A DNA stretch of 64,000 nucleotides from the NCBI RefSeq assembly GCF_024713975.1, contig NC_091096.1, forward strand, positions 7,078,001-7,142,000, read 5' to 3'. The notes under the pieces were generated by a model, which saw only the letters and a list, made by a program, of their open reading frames with translations, was not told where the DNA came from and made no database searches. The stretch comes from Paralichthys olivaceus. Lineage: Eukaryota > Chordata > Actinopteri > Pleuronectiformes > Paralichthyidae. Of the stretch, positions 10,523-23,142 are shown piece by piece. The translations under genes were made by a program, and so were the position numbers. The first letter of the stretch is position 1. Each line of letters opens with the position of its first letter.

Positions 10523-10759
10523 CTAATTTGTCTGTATTATTTAACCCCACCTGCTGGAAAAAACCAGAGCCTGATGCAACACAGTCTCTTTACAGCTTCG
10601 ACTACGACGAATGTTTCATGTCCTCTGTCGGAGAAAATTGTTCCATTACGTCATTTTAAATTCAAACAAGCTTTGAACAGGATTATGTAACGTGCTTTTC
10701 ACCCACTGACCTGAGCGAGACAGAAGAAGATCACAGACGTGTGTGTACATCTTTTCTCA

Positions 10760-12907
10760 AGATAACCTTTTTTTTTTATTAAATAACAATCGTACAAAAA
10801 AACCTACATTTTCTACATAGTGGCATGACCTCTGAACATTTTAAAGGCGGACGTTTCTTCATTCATTTGTAAAAGTCACAATACAAAAGCAGGCAAGTCT
10901 TGAGAGTCACTAAAAATATAACATGCACACTCTCAGAAGCGCGCGCACACACACACGCACTTGATGACATGGTCCACTGTGTGCCGTAAGACGAGATTTG
11001 ATGTTGGAAACACTAAACCAACGCACAGATAAAAGCAGACACATGCAAAGCTCAGTCACTCGTACATTTAAAAACATTCTCTATTTAAGATCATCACTAT
11101 AATTCACAGTCTTGTGTGATTTCACTCTTGCTTTGTGCTTTTTGTGTCATTCTCTGCATGATGCAGAAAGATAAAACCACCTTTTTTTTACAACCAGGCT
11201 CAAGTTTCAACACCTCAGAGGATTCATTGTGTTAAGAATCATGTTAAAATGTATAATTTATCAAATTGTATTTTACTGTGCTTGAAATTTCATCTTTTAT
11301 TTATTTAAGGCAGTAAAGTATGGGGACGAAAATCCGACCAGCCAGAAAACAAAAAGGCTCAAAATGGTTTAATTATTTCAAGATTTTCTTTTTCTTTAAA
11401 GAAACTGTCTGAATTTTTGGACAATATGCATATTGGATTTCTTGGAGAGAGTTTGATTAAATGACCAGTAGCACTCTTGTGTCTGTGTGTTTTTCATGTG
11501 AAGCTACAGCCAGGGCTTAGCTCAGTTAGCTTAGTTTAAAAAAAGGTTAACTAATCCACCGACCAGCACTTTTAAAAGGTCACTAATCCAGACATTATAT
11601 TGTGTTTGTTAAATCAACACTAAAACAAGGTGTATAAAAAGACACATTTCCATGTTACAGCAGGTTCTGTGCCAAACGATGTCAGGACCAAGAAATAGTT
11701 CTTTTATACACTTTGATTTTTGTACAGAACAAATGAGATGAACATGATCCAGAGGTGCTGGCAGGTGGCTTCAGTTTCCTTTGGACATGTCTCCCCTTGT
11801 TTCTAGTCTCTAAAGTACTTTGATGAAAGTAAAATACTCTATGTTTCAACTTATAATTAGAAAAGATGTTGGGGTTATAAACCTTCTTCTACAGAGGTAA
11901 GGGAACATGCTTGTTTGGTGCAGATCACATCTTCATAATGTTTTCATTTTATTCAGTGAAAATGAAATCAGCGTCGAGAGGTACCAATATTCTCAGATAT
12001 GTATAAACAAGAAAACAAATGGCCATTTTCCCCAGAAAGCCGAAAGATTGAACTTAACATTAATCATAAACATTCCTGCCTACAGATAATGAGCGTACTG
12101 GTGTTACCATCAGACTAATGATAACAACATACATCTGCTCATATGGTCTTGAATCGTTCCTGCAGTGAAACTATCAGCTGCAAGAAAATGGAATGGGTCT
12201 TTAAATTCCTTCAATTACAATATTTAAAACATTCTCAAACAGCAAGGAACATAAGAGCACACGGTACGACGGCGGACTGGACGATGTTTTGAGGACACAA
12301 CCTCTTGCTCGTGGTCGCATCAGTTTCAAATCAAACTAACGACTGAATGTTCTGGCTCCACCATGGCCTTGATCAAACCCCCAGTGATTCCCTTCAATTT
12401 TGCACACCACAGTAACTTGAAAATATCTTTATCAAACTGTGTCTTTGTGCTTGAAGAAACCTTTAAACAGGCACTTTGCTAAGACCATATAATGGGAAGT
12501 TTGTGCTTTGAATTGATTTAGGGGGTCGGCTTTCAGTCTGTGGTCACATTTTAGGCTCATCCTGCAAAGTACTTGGCTGCAAAGACACTAACTTTACTCA
12601 GACGAAGAGGAGTGTGACGGCAGAGAGGAAGCAGAGCAGAGAAATAAAACTGTTGGATCGGAATCAAGAGACTTTACAAGACTGCGTGAGTCCTCATGAC
12701 TCTCAAGACTATTGCTGAGATGGTCACAGTTAACATGCGCACAACATGGCATGTCGGAGTGTTGTCAGTGAGCTGAATGACTCCATGCAGAGTCGTACAT
12801 TGGTTTCTTGTCACTTAATTTGTGGTCACAGCTGAGTGGAGGATACTGAACTCTGGGAAATGTTTTGACAGTTGGATGTGCTGGAAGGAGTCCTCACCGT
12901 GAGTGGA
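10760..12907 (-). other. rassf2: Probable rassf2 3'UTR
   Basis: This is noncoding sequence between the rassf2 stop (12908) and a minus-strand AATAAA (TTTATT on + at 10775-10780). No reading frame or recognised repeat is visible. The length, about 2.1 kb, is reasonable for a vertebrate RASSF2 transcript. Other AATAAA-like hexamers occur, so shorter forms are possible. Confidence 0.5.
10775..10780 (-). terminator. rassf2: Candidate rassf2 poly(A) signal
   Basis: TTTATT on the + strand reads AATAAA on the rassf2 strand. It is the distal candidate before the sprnb promoter region. Confidence 0.4.
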
Positions 12908-15900
12908 TCACAGGCACGTCGCCCCCTCTGGAGGACAACGGAGCTGCTTCTCTATTATACAACGCAGGTAATAATATCTGCAAGTAGAAGACAAACAGAG
13001 GAAGAGAGTCAGTGAAGTTACAGGTAATGATATTAACAACACGATCAGTACAGTGTGTGACAGTGTTAGTGAGCTCATAGATGTTGGACATGATGAAGGT
13101 TGTGGTCATTATAGACAAAACAAAAAGACACAGGATGATGTAGTGTGGTTGGATATTTAGGTTCTTGTACCTTCTCCTGAGTTTCTGCACCTCTCTGTCC
13201 TCCTCCTCCTTCAGCTTGATGATGAAACTCTGCAGGACAGGCATCTCAAACTTTATATACTGCGCCACCTGGTGGACGAGAAGAGAATGTCATGACAAAG
13301 GACACAAAAGTGAGGGAAATAAAGACGTAAAGAGGTATTGGAGACAGATGCAATCATTTTGTTGGTCTCACAACATCTGTATCTCTGTATGTCTGAGTCC
13401 CCTTTAAGGAAGAAGTAGATTTACATCGTATGTGACTTCTTCCACCAGGTCTTCTTCCATGAGGAAAACCTTGCAGACCTGCTCACATGGACCCTGCATC
13501 ACCCTGAGCACCAGAGGATAATCACTGCGCTTCAGTTTCATTCGCTCTGAAACATCAGACAGAGCAAAGAAATCTGGTGTGAATGACGATGGCACTGTAT
13601 GATCACAAATAATAAATCAACAGAGTAATTCACACTCACCTCCGCTTGCATGGACAAGGTAGAGCGCGAAATCATCGGGGCTGTTTTCAATTTTAAACTT
13701 GTTGAGGAGGACTCGCAGCACCTGAGGTGTCCTCATGCAGCTGTTGATGCGAACGTTGGTCACTGAGCCAAAAGCAGGAGTAAACACTGCCGTCTGCAGA
13801 GAGGACAAAACAATAACATGAATGATTAATGAGCATTAATTCATGTACAGATACAGACGTGCATGAGTCGTAAAAAGCCAAATCAATCAGTGTTTTCCTT
13901 CTTATGTGTTAATTATACCCTCATTTAACAGCTGTAAGCAGCACATTAACATTTCAATGAATGATGACACGCTATCATGCATTTGTTCGGAAATCTAAGT
14001 GTTTGGAAATAACCACAACTCCTCCTGTGGCCACTCTTAAGTGGAGACTGGTGTATAATCAGATAATGATACTTTACATCATGTTTTAATGGGAGAAGAT
14101 GGAATCACACCTTCTTCCAACAGCTTCTTATTAACTGTTTATATTCTGCTAATATACGCTACACTGGGGCACACCATCACCTTATGGTTGTAGAAGTGTC
14201 CGTTGATGGAGAAGCGATGGCGTCGTATCTTCCTCTGGTCGCTCGGTGACCGTCGCTGGCCCCGTCTCAAGACTCCGGCATCACTCTTTGTTCGTAGGAG
14301 CTGAGCGGAGCTCTCACTCTCCTCTGTCCAATCAACAATCATTACATTAGATCATCAGTTATTATTCAGTGTCCCCTCAGGATGTGGACTCTAAATTAAG
14401 GACGTCACATCAATGAAGGTTCCTTCCACTGTTTCTGTCATATTTGTGTTTGCAATCTTAAAAATAGCTGTTACACTTCAATATTTATATTTATACACTG
14501 AAATAAATCATGGTGAAACTATGAAAGTTAATACCATATGTACAGTAGTGAACAAAATGTGTATTTCTATTGCTGTGATAAGGACAGCATGGTGGTATTT
14601 TGTCTTAACATCCAACTGAAGAGAACTTTACAGCAAAACAAACTCTGGTCAAACTAAAAATAAGGTTTTATTCCTCGCTCACGAGAAATTGCCATTTTGG
14701 AAATGATCGGTCACGGTGTGCTTATATAAACAGTGGAGAGTTAATTAGGGATGTGGCGCACAGTGTTTTAAAGCTGAGTTAATTTGATCTCATTGAACCT
14801 AATCCAACGTTTCCTTTTTTGTCTTAACAACTGATGAGACAACAGAAATAAAACAAGTGAAACGCCCTTGACCAAGAACTGAGGTATGATGTGAACAAAA
14901 TGTGTATTTCTATTGCTGTGATAAGGACAGCATGGTGGTATTTTGTCTTAACATCCAACTGAAGAGAACTTTACAGCAAAACAAACTCTGGTCAAACTAA
15001 AAATAAGGTTTTATTCCTCGCTCACGAGAAATTGCCATTTTGGAAATGATCGGTCACGGTGTGCTTATATAAACAGTGGAGAGTTAATTAGGGATGTGGC
15101 GCACAGTGTTTTAAAGCTGAGTTAATTTGATCTCATTGAACCTAATCCAACGTTTCCTTTTTTGTCTTAACAACTGATGAGACAACAGAAATAAAACAAG
15201 TGAAACGCCCTTGACCAAGAACTGAGGTATGATGTGATTACAGCCATTGGAGCACGATACAACATGTTACTATATTTACGTTATACCGTCAGTAAAGCCA
15301 CTCACCGTCTGTCTCCTGTTCCATCTCACCGTTGTCCTCTGGTTGGCTGTTGGGTGGCGTCACTTCCACTGTGGGCGGGTTCTGCTCTGTCGACTGTTGA
15401 CCGTCTGTGCTGTTGGGGGAACTATAATCAGGAAACAAGAGAGAGCAGAGAAGTGAGGGACGGAGAGACAAGCTGTGAAAGAAAAAGAGCACAACTGTGA
15501 CGATGCAGCTGAAAATATTGTGTCGAGAATGTTGATGCTTTTACAAAATCACCTTCTTGTAACTTCAGCTTGTTGGAGTTGCTGCACTGTGTTTGAAATA
15601 TGATTACATATGATTTAAATCTGACCTGTTAGTTGATGATAAGTACATTTTTTTTGCCCGTTTCTTCGAAAGGCTGTTCTTCAACATTTTCATTGATTTC
15701 TCAGAGAGAAATTCATTGATCATATCATATTTAGTGGACTGATATTTGGTGCAGATCCAAATAAAATCAGGATCTAGTAAGTTTGACTTTCATTAGGGGA
15801 TTGTTGGGTGATGGCGGAGGAATGCATTCTACTGAGAGCCATTCTAGTTTTTAAGCATTCAGTCATTTACCTATTTCATAAAATGTTAAAATGTTATTTT

Positions 15901-17222
15901 GTCAATTTCCTATAAGTCATCGTTTCCCATTAGAAAAACTAGACATAATCTATATCTGCCCTCATTGACCTACAACGTCTCACCATTTCCGGTCAGTGAT
16001 GTGTAACTGAATCTGTTCAGGCCTCTTACCCTTGACTGTCCAGATTACACCCAGAATGCCAGGATGTAGAGGAGGGGGGCGGTCGGATTCGCTCGTGGTC
16101 ATCCTGCATCTGAAGCCTGATTGGTCGACGCAGGCCCCAAAAGATGTTCAGCAGGCCCTCGACAATCAGCTCCTCCTCTTCCTGATGGGAAAGAGGAGAG
16201 GTGCTGGGATCAATGCACACATGCACAGACACACACACACGCACAGACACACACACAAACACACACTCACTTCTCTGTGTCGGAGCTGTAGATTTTGTCC
16301 TTCATAGTAGAGATTGTACGTCTTCAGGTGGGAGAGGATGGTTGCCCTGGAGACAGAGATGCTGAATCACTGAGGAGGAAATGCTGTTTGAAGTAGCTCG
16401 CTGCTGATTTGGTAACATTAAACATTAAACTCACAGAAGCTTATGAGTTGTCACAATCTGATCTCACTAAAAAAACTGTGTTATAATGTTATCACTTACC
16501 ACCTATATGCAACCCGGGTCTGATTTTCAAACAACCTTGTGTTTTGCCGACTCGTTAATGTTGGATACTGGAGCAAACTGGAGCAAACTGGTACCGGTTG
16601 TTTTATATTGGCTTGCAGGCCTATTGTTCTCAGGGGAGCAGAACAGAAACCTCAGTGGCTCCCTCATGGAGTTTCTTTCTAATCTTTATTCAAGAGCGAG
16701 TTCTTCTATTCTGAGGGCATTATCTTTACATTTCACATTCAGACTTAAAGCCCTCTCTGTTCTCCTCTTCAGTACCGTTTGTCTGCACTCAGATATACTG
16801 TCGCCGCTCTTTAAATATCCTGTGCTCTCAGTTTTTACTCGGTCTCAGCCTGCTTGAAACTTCTGCTCTCAGATTCCTGCTCTCGCTCTTTAAATGTTTT
16901 GTGAATCGGTCAAGTTGAGGAACTGCAGGAGTTGTGGGGCTCTACCTCATGTTGGAGCCCCGGGAAATTAGTTCCAGTGACTTATACCTCTGCAAATATT
17001 AGTATTTCTACTACAATCGATGAATCAGTCAATTAATAAATGTATGTTTGCTTGAAGGATCTTCCTTACACAATATTGTATTAAAACATAGATTCGATTT
17101 ATATTTTAAGATGTGTATACAAATGTGAGATGTGTTCATGTGACGAACAGTCTGGTGTTCAGTCCTTACTTGCTGATGAACTTGTTCTCTCCAATCTGGA
17201 CCCCGTCCTGTGTCTCATTCAT
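12908..17222 (-). CDS. rassf2: Ras association domain family member 2, 327 aa, nine coding exons
   Basis: Coding exons in transcript order: 17222-17170, 16346-16271, 16181-16030, 15421-15306, 14323-14181, 13793-13640, 13546-13425, 13268-13171, 12977-12908. All have GT/AG edges, the phases join exactly, and the sum is 984 bases. The protein starts [18 protein letters not shown] and contains the RASSF2 block [17 protein letters not shown], then [27 protein letters not shown] leading into the RA domain (about 175-262, [15 protein letters not shown]), and a SARAH helix (about 270-322, [15 protein letters not shown]). Human RASSF2 is 326 aa and aligns over its whole length. It is a K-Ras-binding, MST-kinase-binding tumour-suppressor-type adaptor. 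The last exon encodes 23 residues ending in CL. A seven-codon uORF overlaps the start codon. Confidence 0.95.
14548..14890. repeat. Perfect 343-bp tandem duplication, copy 1
   Basis: This block is repeated immediately as 14891-15233. Reading the two copies side by side I found no difference. It lies in the rassf2 intron between coding exons 4 and 5 and contains no exon. Confidence 0.95.
14891..15233. repeat. Perfect 343-bp tandem duplication, copy 2
   Basis: Direct head-to-tail copy of 14548-14890 with no difference seen. It ends about 70 bases before the end of rassf2 coding exon 4 (15306). Confidence 0.95.
15720..15865. repeat. Common teleost interspersed repeat fragment
   Basis: It contains TTTGGTGCAGATCCAAATAA, then GGCGGAGGAATGCATTCTAC and GAGAGCCATTCTAGTT. 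This is the far end of the same widespread fish repeat whose other end appears near 7380-7490 and 20090-20150. No family name is assigned. Confidence 0.55.
16214..16266. repeat. (CA)n-rich microsatellite
   Basis: Interrupted CA/ACAC tract in the short rassf2 intron between coding exons 2 and 3. Confidence 0.85.
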
Positions 17223-17702
17223 TTTCAGTGAGCATGAGGAGCTGAGAGACAAAGACGCGACACAGAGAGTTAATCATTTTCATCCATCTGATTCAGTCTC
17301 ATGACTCCTCATGACCAGCAGCGAGCACAGACTCGGAGAGAGCAACAGGGAGGGGAGAAAAAGGACTGCAGGAAGAAGAGGAGGAGGAGGAGGAGGAGGT
17401 AAAGCTCCAGACAGCAAAACAAAAACAGCGGCAGATCATATCTACTTTCCTGTCAACTATTTCCTTCACGATGAAGACAGCTGATATTAACCACCGCTAT
17501 GTCTCTGGGACACAATCCCAACATTTGTGGTGTGATGGATTCAGACGGCTGCTGTCCTCACTCTCCTACAATATAATACATTTAGTCTCAATTCTTTTCT
17601 TTCTGTCTCTGTCACACAAAAACACCCGGAAACACAAAATACACACACATGCAGCTGTTATCAATGGCACACTGCCACCCCCCCCCCTTTGCCAAGTGTG
17701 CG

Positions 17703-17716
17703 TATGTGTGTGTGTG

Positions 17717-17801
<85 letters not shown>
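17703..17801. repeat. Long (TG)n microsatellite
   Basis: Nearly 100 bases of TG, broken only by one TTTG interruption near 17730, after a short C-run (about 17680-17688). Long Val/Cys or Thr/His reading frames here are artefacts of the dinucleotide. Confidence 0.95.
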
Positions 17802-18214
17802 AAGCCTCCTGAAAGAGATCCAGGACACACAGGCCACCTGCTGCACCAAATCATTTCTGCTTCTTAAACATGTATGATCACGCTACTGGAAGTACACGCT
17901 TTAAATTAATCTGACATATTTGCATAAACACAATCGGTAGATAACAGTCGCTGACATTAATACAATGTATGTTGTTTTTTTGTATTTGTTGCTTTCACAC
18001 ACAAACACATACAACAGTTAATAATTGACAATAAAAATAACATATAATTATAATGGGCCATGTTTGAAGGCAGATTGTGCATTTTCAGACTCTTTATAGA
18101 GTGTGGTTAATACACCACTTTAGTCCAGAGGGAAATATCTCATTAACGATCTGATGCATTGATATTTAATGTTGTACATATACACATGGTCTTCTAGTGA
18201 TTTCCTGACTTATT

Positions 18215-18480
18215 GTCTAGCACTGCGATGAGGTCGACCTTTTTAATTTTTAGACAGGCGCAGTAGTTGGCCTCACATAAATTCAGCCCTGGGTTTGAAC
18301 CCTGATTGGACCGAGGCCTTTCGATGAAGAGTTTGCATGTCCTCCGTGTCTGTGTTGGGTTTTCTGCAGCCACTCTGCTTCCTCCCACACGTGAATGTGA
18401 GTTTAAACAGTTGTTTATCTCTAAATAGTTGTTTCTGAGCCGTCAGCGGTGTCCTCCACCTTTCCCTCAATCCTAATAGG
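18215..18480 (+). mobile_element. Degenerate SINE-like teleost repeat
   Basis: Recognisable words in order are GGCGCAGTAGTTGGCCTCAC (18256), CCTGGGTTTGAACCCTGATT, GAGTTTGCATGTCCTCCGTG, TGGGTTTTCTGCAG, CTTCCTCCCACACGTGAATG and GTTGTTTATCTCTA. This matches the layout of a very common fish element (cassette GTGGTTAGCAC..., GGTTCGAACCC, GCATGTTCTCC, CTTCCTCCCAC). Many substitutions make it old. Family assigned by pattern only. Confidence 0.6.
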
Positions 18481-18947
18481 TCTGATGATCCTCTGCGAAC
18501 ATGATGTTCATATTTGTCAAATGTCTAAAGCTGCAACTACAACTTATTTTCATTATAGACTCATTCTTTCCCTACGGTGACAAAATCAAGTGGCAGACTT
18601 CAGAAACTCGTCCAAGTTGTAATTCATCATCAGGAACACGACGTCTGCATTCATTTTTCAGCATTAAATCATTTCCACCGCAGAAGTTGAATTGCCTCCT
18701 CACAGTAATTAACCCTGAGCTCAACATCAGTATCTACTCTTTACTCCTTGTCTTGGATTAGACAAGTCATTCATATTGTATGGAAATAAACAGAGGAGGA
18801 AATCAACTGTTGAACAGTGGACATTTCTAAAAACAGAAAGTCATGTGGTTTGTGGTTGTGGCCTCAAACATGTAACACAGTCAGCGTGTCTACAACAACT
18901 GACAACACACCGGTAACTGTCTGTAGCAAGAGTACGAGGGATCTTAC

Positions 18948-19030
18948 CGTAGTGAAGACTGGGTTGTGTTGAGTCACAGAGAGATGGAGCTGGAGATGTG
19001 GAGAGAGAGAGAAAACCAGGATCAGACAGT
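18948..19030 (-). other. rassf2: Candidate rassf2 noncoding exon
   Basis: On the minus strand, CACTACG is followed by GTAAGATC, a good donor with the exon end at 18948. The upstream exon limit is unclear. It lies between the first coding exon and the CpG-dense segment, where a 5'UTR exon would be expected. RNA evidence is lacking. Confidence 0.3.
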
Positions 19031-19999
19031 ATCCTCAGTGGTTGTTAACCTGGTGTTGATTTCAAGCGTCTACCAGGCCCTTTCTTTAAGTTTGACGGCG
19101 AACAGACGAGGAAGTGGCGGGGGCGTTTAAAGGAAGTGCTCCCCTTCCGTTAAATCGCTTCCTCATTTACTCAGTCAGTCACACAGGAAGCTGACAATCG
19201 TCCTTGCACGGCCCAAAACTTCCTCAATTCAAGAAACGCAGATGAGTTATCATGCGCCCGCAGAGGGTTTACATACACGAGCACGTGTGGAGGATCTGAT
19301 AAGACCCACACACACAGTCGTCTTGGAAACATATCATACGCATAACTCACAGCTGAGTCTATAACAAAGATGCTGATAAATAACCAAAGGCTGTCAATCT
19401 CTGAAACAAAGTGTGCTCAGTTATTGTGAAACAAATTAAATATTAAACGCCAATCAGCCCAGCCCCCTGCAAGGCTCTATTAATATTTCAGCAACTATTT
19501 TAGGTCTGTAAAGCGCTCAACAGTCACCATTGACCTACACAAAGGAAATCATTAGCCTTTAATACTGTGGTCATGGTCAAGGGCAGCCACGCTCATGGTC
19601 TCATTAACAGGTGATGCCAGCGGGGGTGTGACTCGGACATTTTGATCGCCTGTGTTGTATCTTTCTCATGAAGCAACCAAATTATCTGACGAACAAAAGG
19701 GTTTGGTACATTTGTATTTTTGACTTTATCCAGATCAAGACCTCAGAGTTTTCAAACCACAGGAGACTTTTCACTCCAATGTTGATGTTGTGATATGATT
19801 CTAGATGTTTCTGGGGTTTGTGTTTATTGTAACGCTGAGACAAAGCCTCATATTTCCCCGACTGTAAAGGCTACGTGACAAAATTACTTTTTCAATACTT
19901 CTTCTTAAAGTATATGTTTGAAAATATATGATATATATAATATATGATGATTAAAGAAAGAAAATGTATCAAATGTACACACACTCACAAATAATCCAT

Positions 20000-20160
20000 G
20001 AATTATTCCCTGGGAAAATAGTGAAAACGTCAAAGCTGCCCAATCTCACAATATTTAGGAAAATAAGAAAAAGTTCCTGGATCAGCCAATTCATGGAAAT
20101 CCAGTAGTTTTTGCATAATCCTGCTGAGAAACAAACAAACCCAACGGACAGGGAAACAAA
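20000..20160 (+). repeat. Common teleost interspersed repeat fragment
   Basis: It ends with AATTCATGGAAATCC, AGTAGTTTTTGCATAATCC, TGCTGAGAAACAAACAAACC and a GGACAGGG remnant, the same core as near 7400-7460. Only the 3' part is clear. Confidence 0.5.
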
Positions 20161-21379
20161 ATTAGGAATCTAATGATGCAAAGTGTTGATACTCTTAAGC
20201 TGCAACCAGTTATTATTTCCATCATCAACAAATCTATAGATTTCTTTATGAATCTCTAACATTTGTGAAACAAAATGTGAATGTTAGGCCAAAGAATTTG
20301 TATATACCTTGATATTCTGAAACCAGTGATGGCTGTTGTCTGTTACAATCACAAAGACTCGATGATCTGTATACGACATTAATCTGTCCTGGATTTGAGC
20401 CGTCAGCAGAATCTAAAGGACGCCAGACAGATCCACAGACTCCCCTGTGCCTCATTACAAGATCAGCCAATCATCAGCCTCCATCTTTCCCTCTATCTCT
20501 GCGTCTTTATTCGGCTTTATCTGCTCCGTTCTTTAGTAACCACAGTGACTCGGTTTATTCGCGGCGGTCCAATCTTTCTGATCAGTGAATTCTTTCCTGG
20601 CTGCTGTCCGCCTGTTCTTCTCTTTTAGCGTTCTCCTCCGTCTCCTCCTACACCCTTGTGAGGCCATCCACCAACATGCTATTAAAACTCCACAACTTCC
20701 TGACTTTACCCCCACCCCCTCCACTCTCTCTCTCTCTTTTTCAGTGACACACATGCACGCTTGTGTTCTGCCCCCCCCGTCCCGTTTGCCTGTGAACCTC
20801 CTCTGTTAATGTCTTTGCCGGAGACGGATGATGAATAGCTCCTCTCCTCCTCCTGTTCACATTCAAACCCTCCACCACCACCTCGGCTCTAGCCTCCGCA
20901 CCACCACTGCCGTCTCACTATTGTCACCATTGTCATAGCAACCCCAAAAACATCTGAGGATCAGCAACTATCCCACAGCCAAAAATACTTCATGTGTGTT
21001 TGTCTCTCCTGCTCCTACTCGGGTTGTCAAATATGACGCCAGGCTCGATCTGCATCTAAATATGGCTTCCATGTTCTCCAGATCCAGCCGGAGCTGTTCC
21101 TGCAGCTGATCTGTGTTTTTGTTCCCATAAGAATTTCATCACTCAAGCAAAACTGTAAAAAAAAAAAATCCAAAGATTGCAGCTTTTTAAAACGTTTTGG
21201 TTTTCTTAACTGAATATCTTAAGGTTTGGGACTGATCCTGTCACAATGGGCTCTATTTAGGCTACCTGTCATTTTAAAAGACCAAACCATCAACTGAGAA
21301 TATGATTAGTTTATCAACCAATATGACAAAGAACTAGAATGGCCTTCTGTGTGAAACCACATTTAAAATCACTAAATGC

Positions 21380-21560
21380 AGGTTTTTATTTGGATCTGCG
21401 CCAAATTCCTGGACTCGCCCCTCGATCTGGATCCACACCGATATTAAATAGTTCTTCTCTGACCCATAACACATCCTCCCACCAAGTTTTGTGAAAATCC
21501 GTCTGGTGGGTTTTTCATAACAAACAGACGAACGCAGGTGAAAACCTTGTTGGCAGTTAG
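21380..21560 (+). repeat. Common teleost interspersed repeat fragment
   Basis: It carries TGGATCTGCGCCAAATTCC, ATCTGGATCCACACC, CCAAGTTTTGTGAAAATCCG and CAAACAGACGAACGCAGGTG, which are parts of the same family in the same order. A second, oppositely arranged fragment follows at about 21955-22150, with ACTACTGAACGGATTAATAC and GGATCCAGATCC. Confidence 0.5.
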
Positions 21561-21954
21561 TTAAGTTAGTGGTCGGCCTAGTTGACTAGATGTTATTAGT
21601 GATCAGTTAAAGCTAGTTCATAGGGTTCACTTATGGAAAACAAATGCAACCCAGTACAACAGCTGTCTAATAAATCAAAATGGCTAAAAGAGGAGCTCAA
21701 TAAATTTGACAGGGACCTGGACAAAGGGGCGAATGAAGGATTTTTTATCCACTTTCTTTAACATGTGAGATGGAGACGTGCCCCCCCCCCCAACATTTTC
21801 ACCTATTTACCAATTATTCATGGATTTAAATCAACAAAATCTGACATATTGAGGTTATTTGTTGCAGCTTGGTTGAGGTTAAGGGACGTGTTGGGCCTTG
21901 AGAGGAGATTATGTTTTCATTGGCGTTGGTTTGTTTATTTCTTAGCAAGATTAC

Positions 21955-22150
21955 GTTAAAACTACTGAACGGATTAATACTGAACTTGGTGGAAAGATCT
22001 GATGTGGGTCAAGACAGAAGTTATAAATGTTTTGATATGGATCCAGATCCAGATCCAGGAAGTGGATTTCTAAATGAATGAAATCAGACATGTTAAGAGA
22101 ACTGGTGTGTTCACTTAAAGGTTGAGCCTTGGCAGAGGTATGAGCTCTGT
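21955..22150 (-). repeat. Common teleost interspersed repeat fragment
   Basis: It has AAACTACTGAACGGATTAAT, AACTTGGTGGAAAGATCTG, ATGGATCCAGATCC and, at the end, CTTGGCAGAGGTATGAGCTC. This is the reading of the family seen also at 37855-38010. Confidence 0.5.
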
Positions 22151-22729
22151 TTTTGAGAAGTGCTGCTCTTTCTGGATAATGGAGCTTGTGGTGCTGTTGA
22201 ATGGTTTTATTTGTATTGATTTGTCAGATGGATGAAATGATAACAGAGTAGAATTCACCTATTCTGCAGGACATTTTTAAATAAATCTGAAACATTACAA
22301 CCTCCATAAACATGGGTTTTATAGAACTACAGTACTTGCAGCTGAGTGGATCTAATTACAGGCCACAACGTTGTGCATTGACTTCTTGTGAGAGGGTCTG
22401 TCCTCCTGTCTGAATGTGAACTGAGCCACTGCTCCTTATGTAACGTGTTTTACTAAAACACAGCAACACACCGTCGGTTACTGTGTCAGTTACACACCAG
22501 CTCATGCTCTGCTCAGGATTCAGCTGGATCCTCACATGAAGTGATGTGGAGCATGTCTATTACATGTATGTCAACTGCCCACACATGTATGTGATGGCTA
22601 ACATTCAGATGAGTCCGTGTAGAAACGATCCGTGGGTTTTTGTTGTCAGGACGTTTTAAAGTCTAAATTGGTTTCAGCAGTGAGGATATGAAACTACACC
22701 CAGTCCACGCCATCACGATCACACGTACT

Positions 22730-23080
22730 TAGCTGCATCGACGCTCCGCTCGGATTCCTGCCGACTTTCGGGGCTCCTCTCGGGGCTTCACTGAACCCAG
22801 GGACGCGGGCTCTGCGGTTCTTCTCCTCGGTGTCTCGCCTCGTCCTCCCCGGTCCTTCGCATCTACTCCTCCGGTCACATGAACTCCTCTTCTCCGCTTC
22901 TCTCCGGTGGAAACAATCGCACGGGCGCGTGTTCGTCTCCTCGCGAGCTGAGAATCGGGGAGGAGAGCGCGAGAGGAACATCTGTTGTCGCGCGTGAGCT
23001 CGACGCACGGCGGCGTCGCGGGAGGGGAGGGGAGAGGGGGGGGCTGGAGGGGGGTTGGTGGCAGAGAGCCAATCAGAGAG
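22730..23080. promoter_or_regulatory. CpG-dense segment, probable promoter (rassf2 candidate)
   Basis: GC content and CpG density rise sharply compared with the AT-rich flanks, as in a CpG-island promoter. A CCAAT box lies on + at 23069-23073. It lies upstream of rassf2 on the transcribed side, and mammalian RASSF2 has a CpG-island promoter, so it is the best candidate for the rassf2 start. A divergent or unrelated transcript cannot be excluded. Apparent reading frames here are GC-rich artefacts. Confidence 0.5.
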
Positions 23081-23142
23081 CGACCCTGACGCCCCTTTGT
23101 TCACACTGAATGAAAACATGACAACAATAGAAGAGCCGGTGA

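Larger units (their letters stand above)
17242..22690 (-). other. rassf2: 5' region of rassf2: long noncoding stretch, probably introns
   Basis: The first coding exon appears to begin at 17241 after a minus-strand acceptor (TTTGTCTCTCAG), so at least one noncoding exon should lie upstream. A candidate is the donor at 18948. The stretch contains a long (TG)n tract, a SINE-like copy (18215-18480) and fragments of a common fish repeat near 20000-20160, 21380-21560 and 21955-22150. No other gene is seen. Confidence 0.5.

Noticed and set aside
12894-13170. Reading frame continuing past the rassf2 penultimate exon, as a longer C-terminus
   Set aside because: It reads into an intron (GTACAAG donor at 13170). 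Splicing to 12977 restores the RASSF2-like end.
17471-17877. Reading frames of 60-113 codons rich in Val/Cys or Thr/His
   Set aside because: They are translations of a TG/CA dinucleotide tract.
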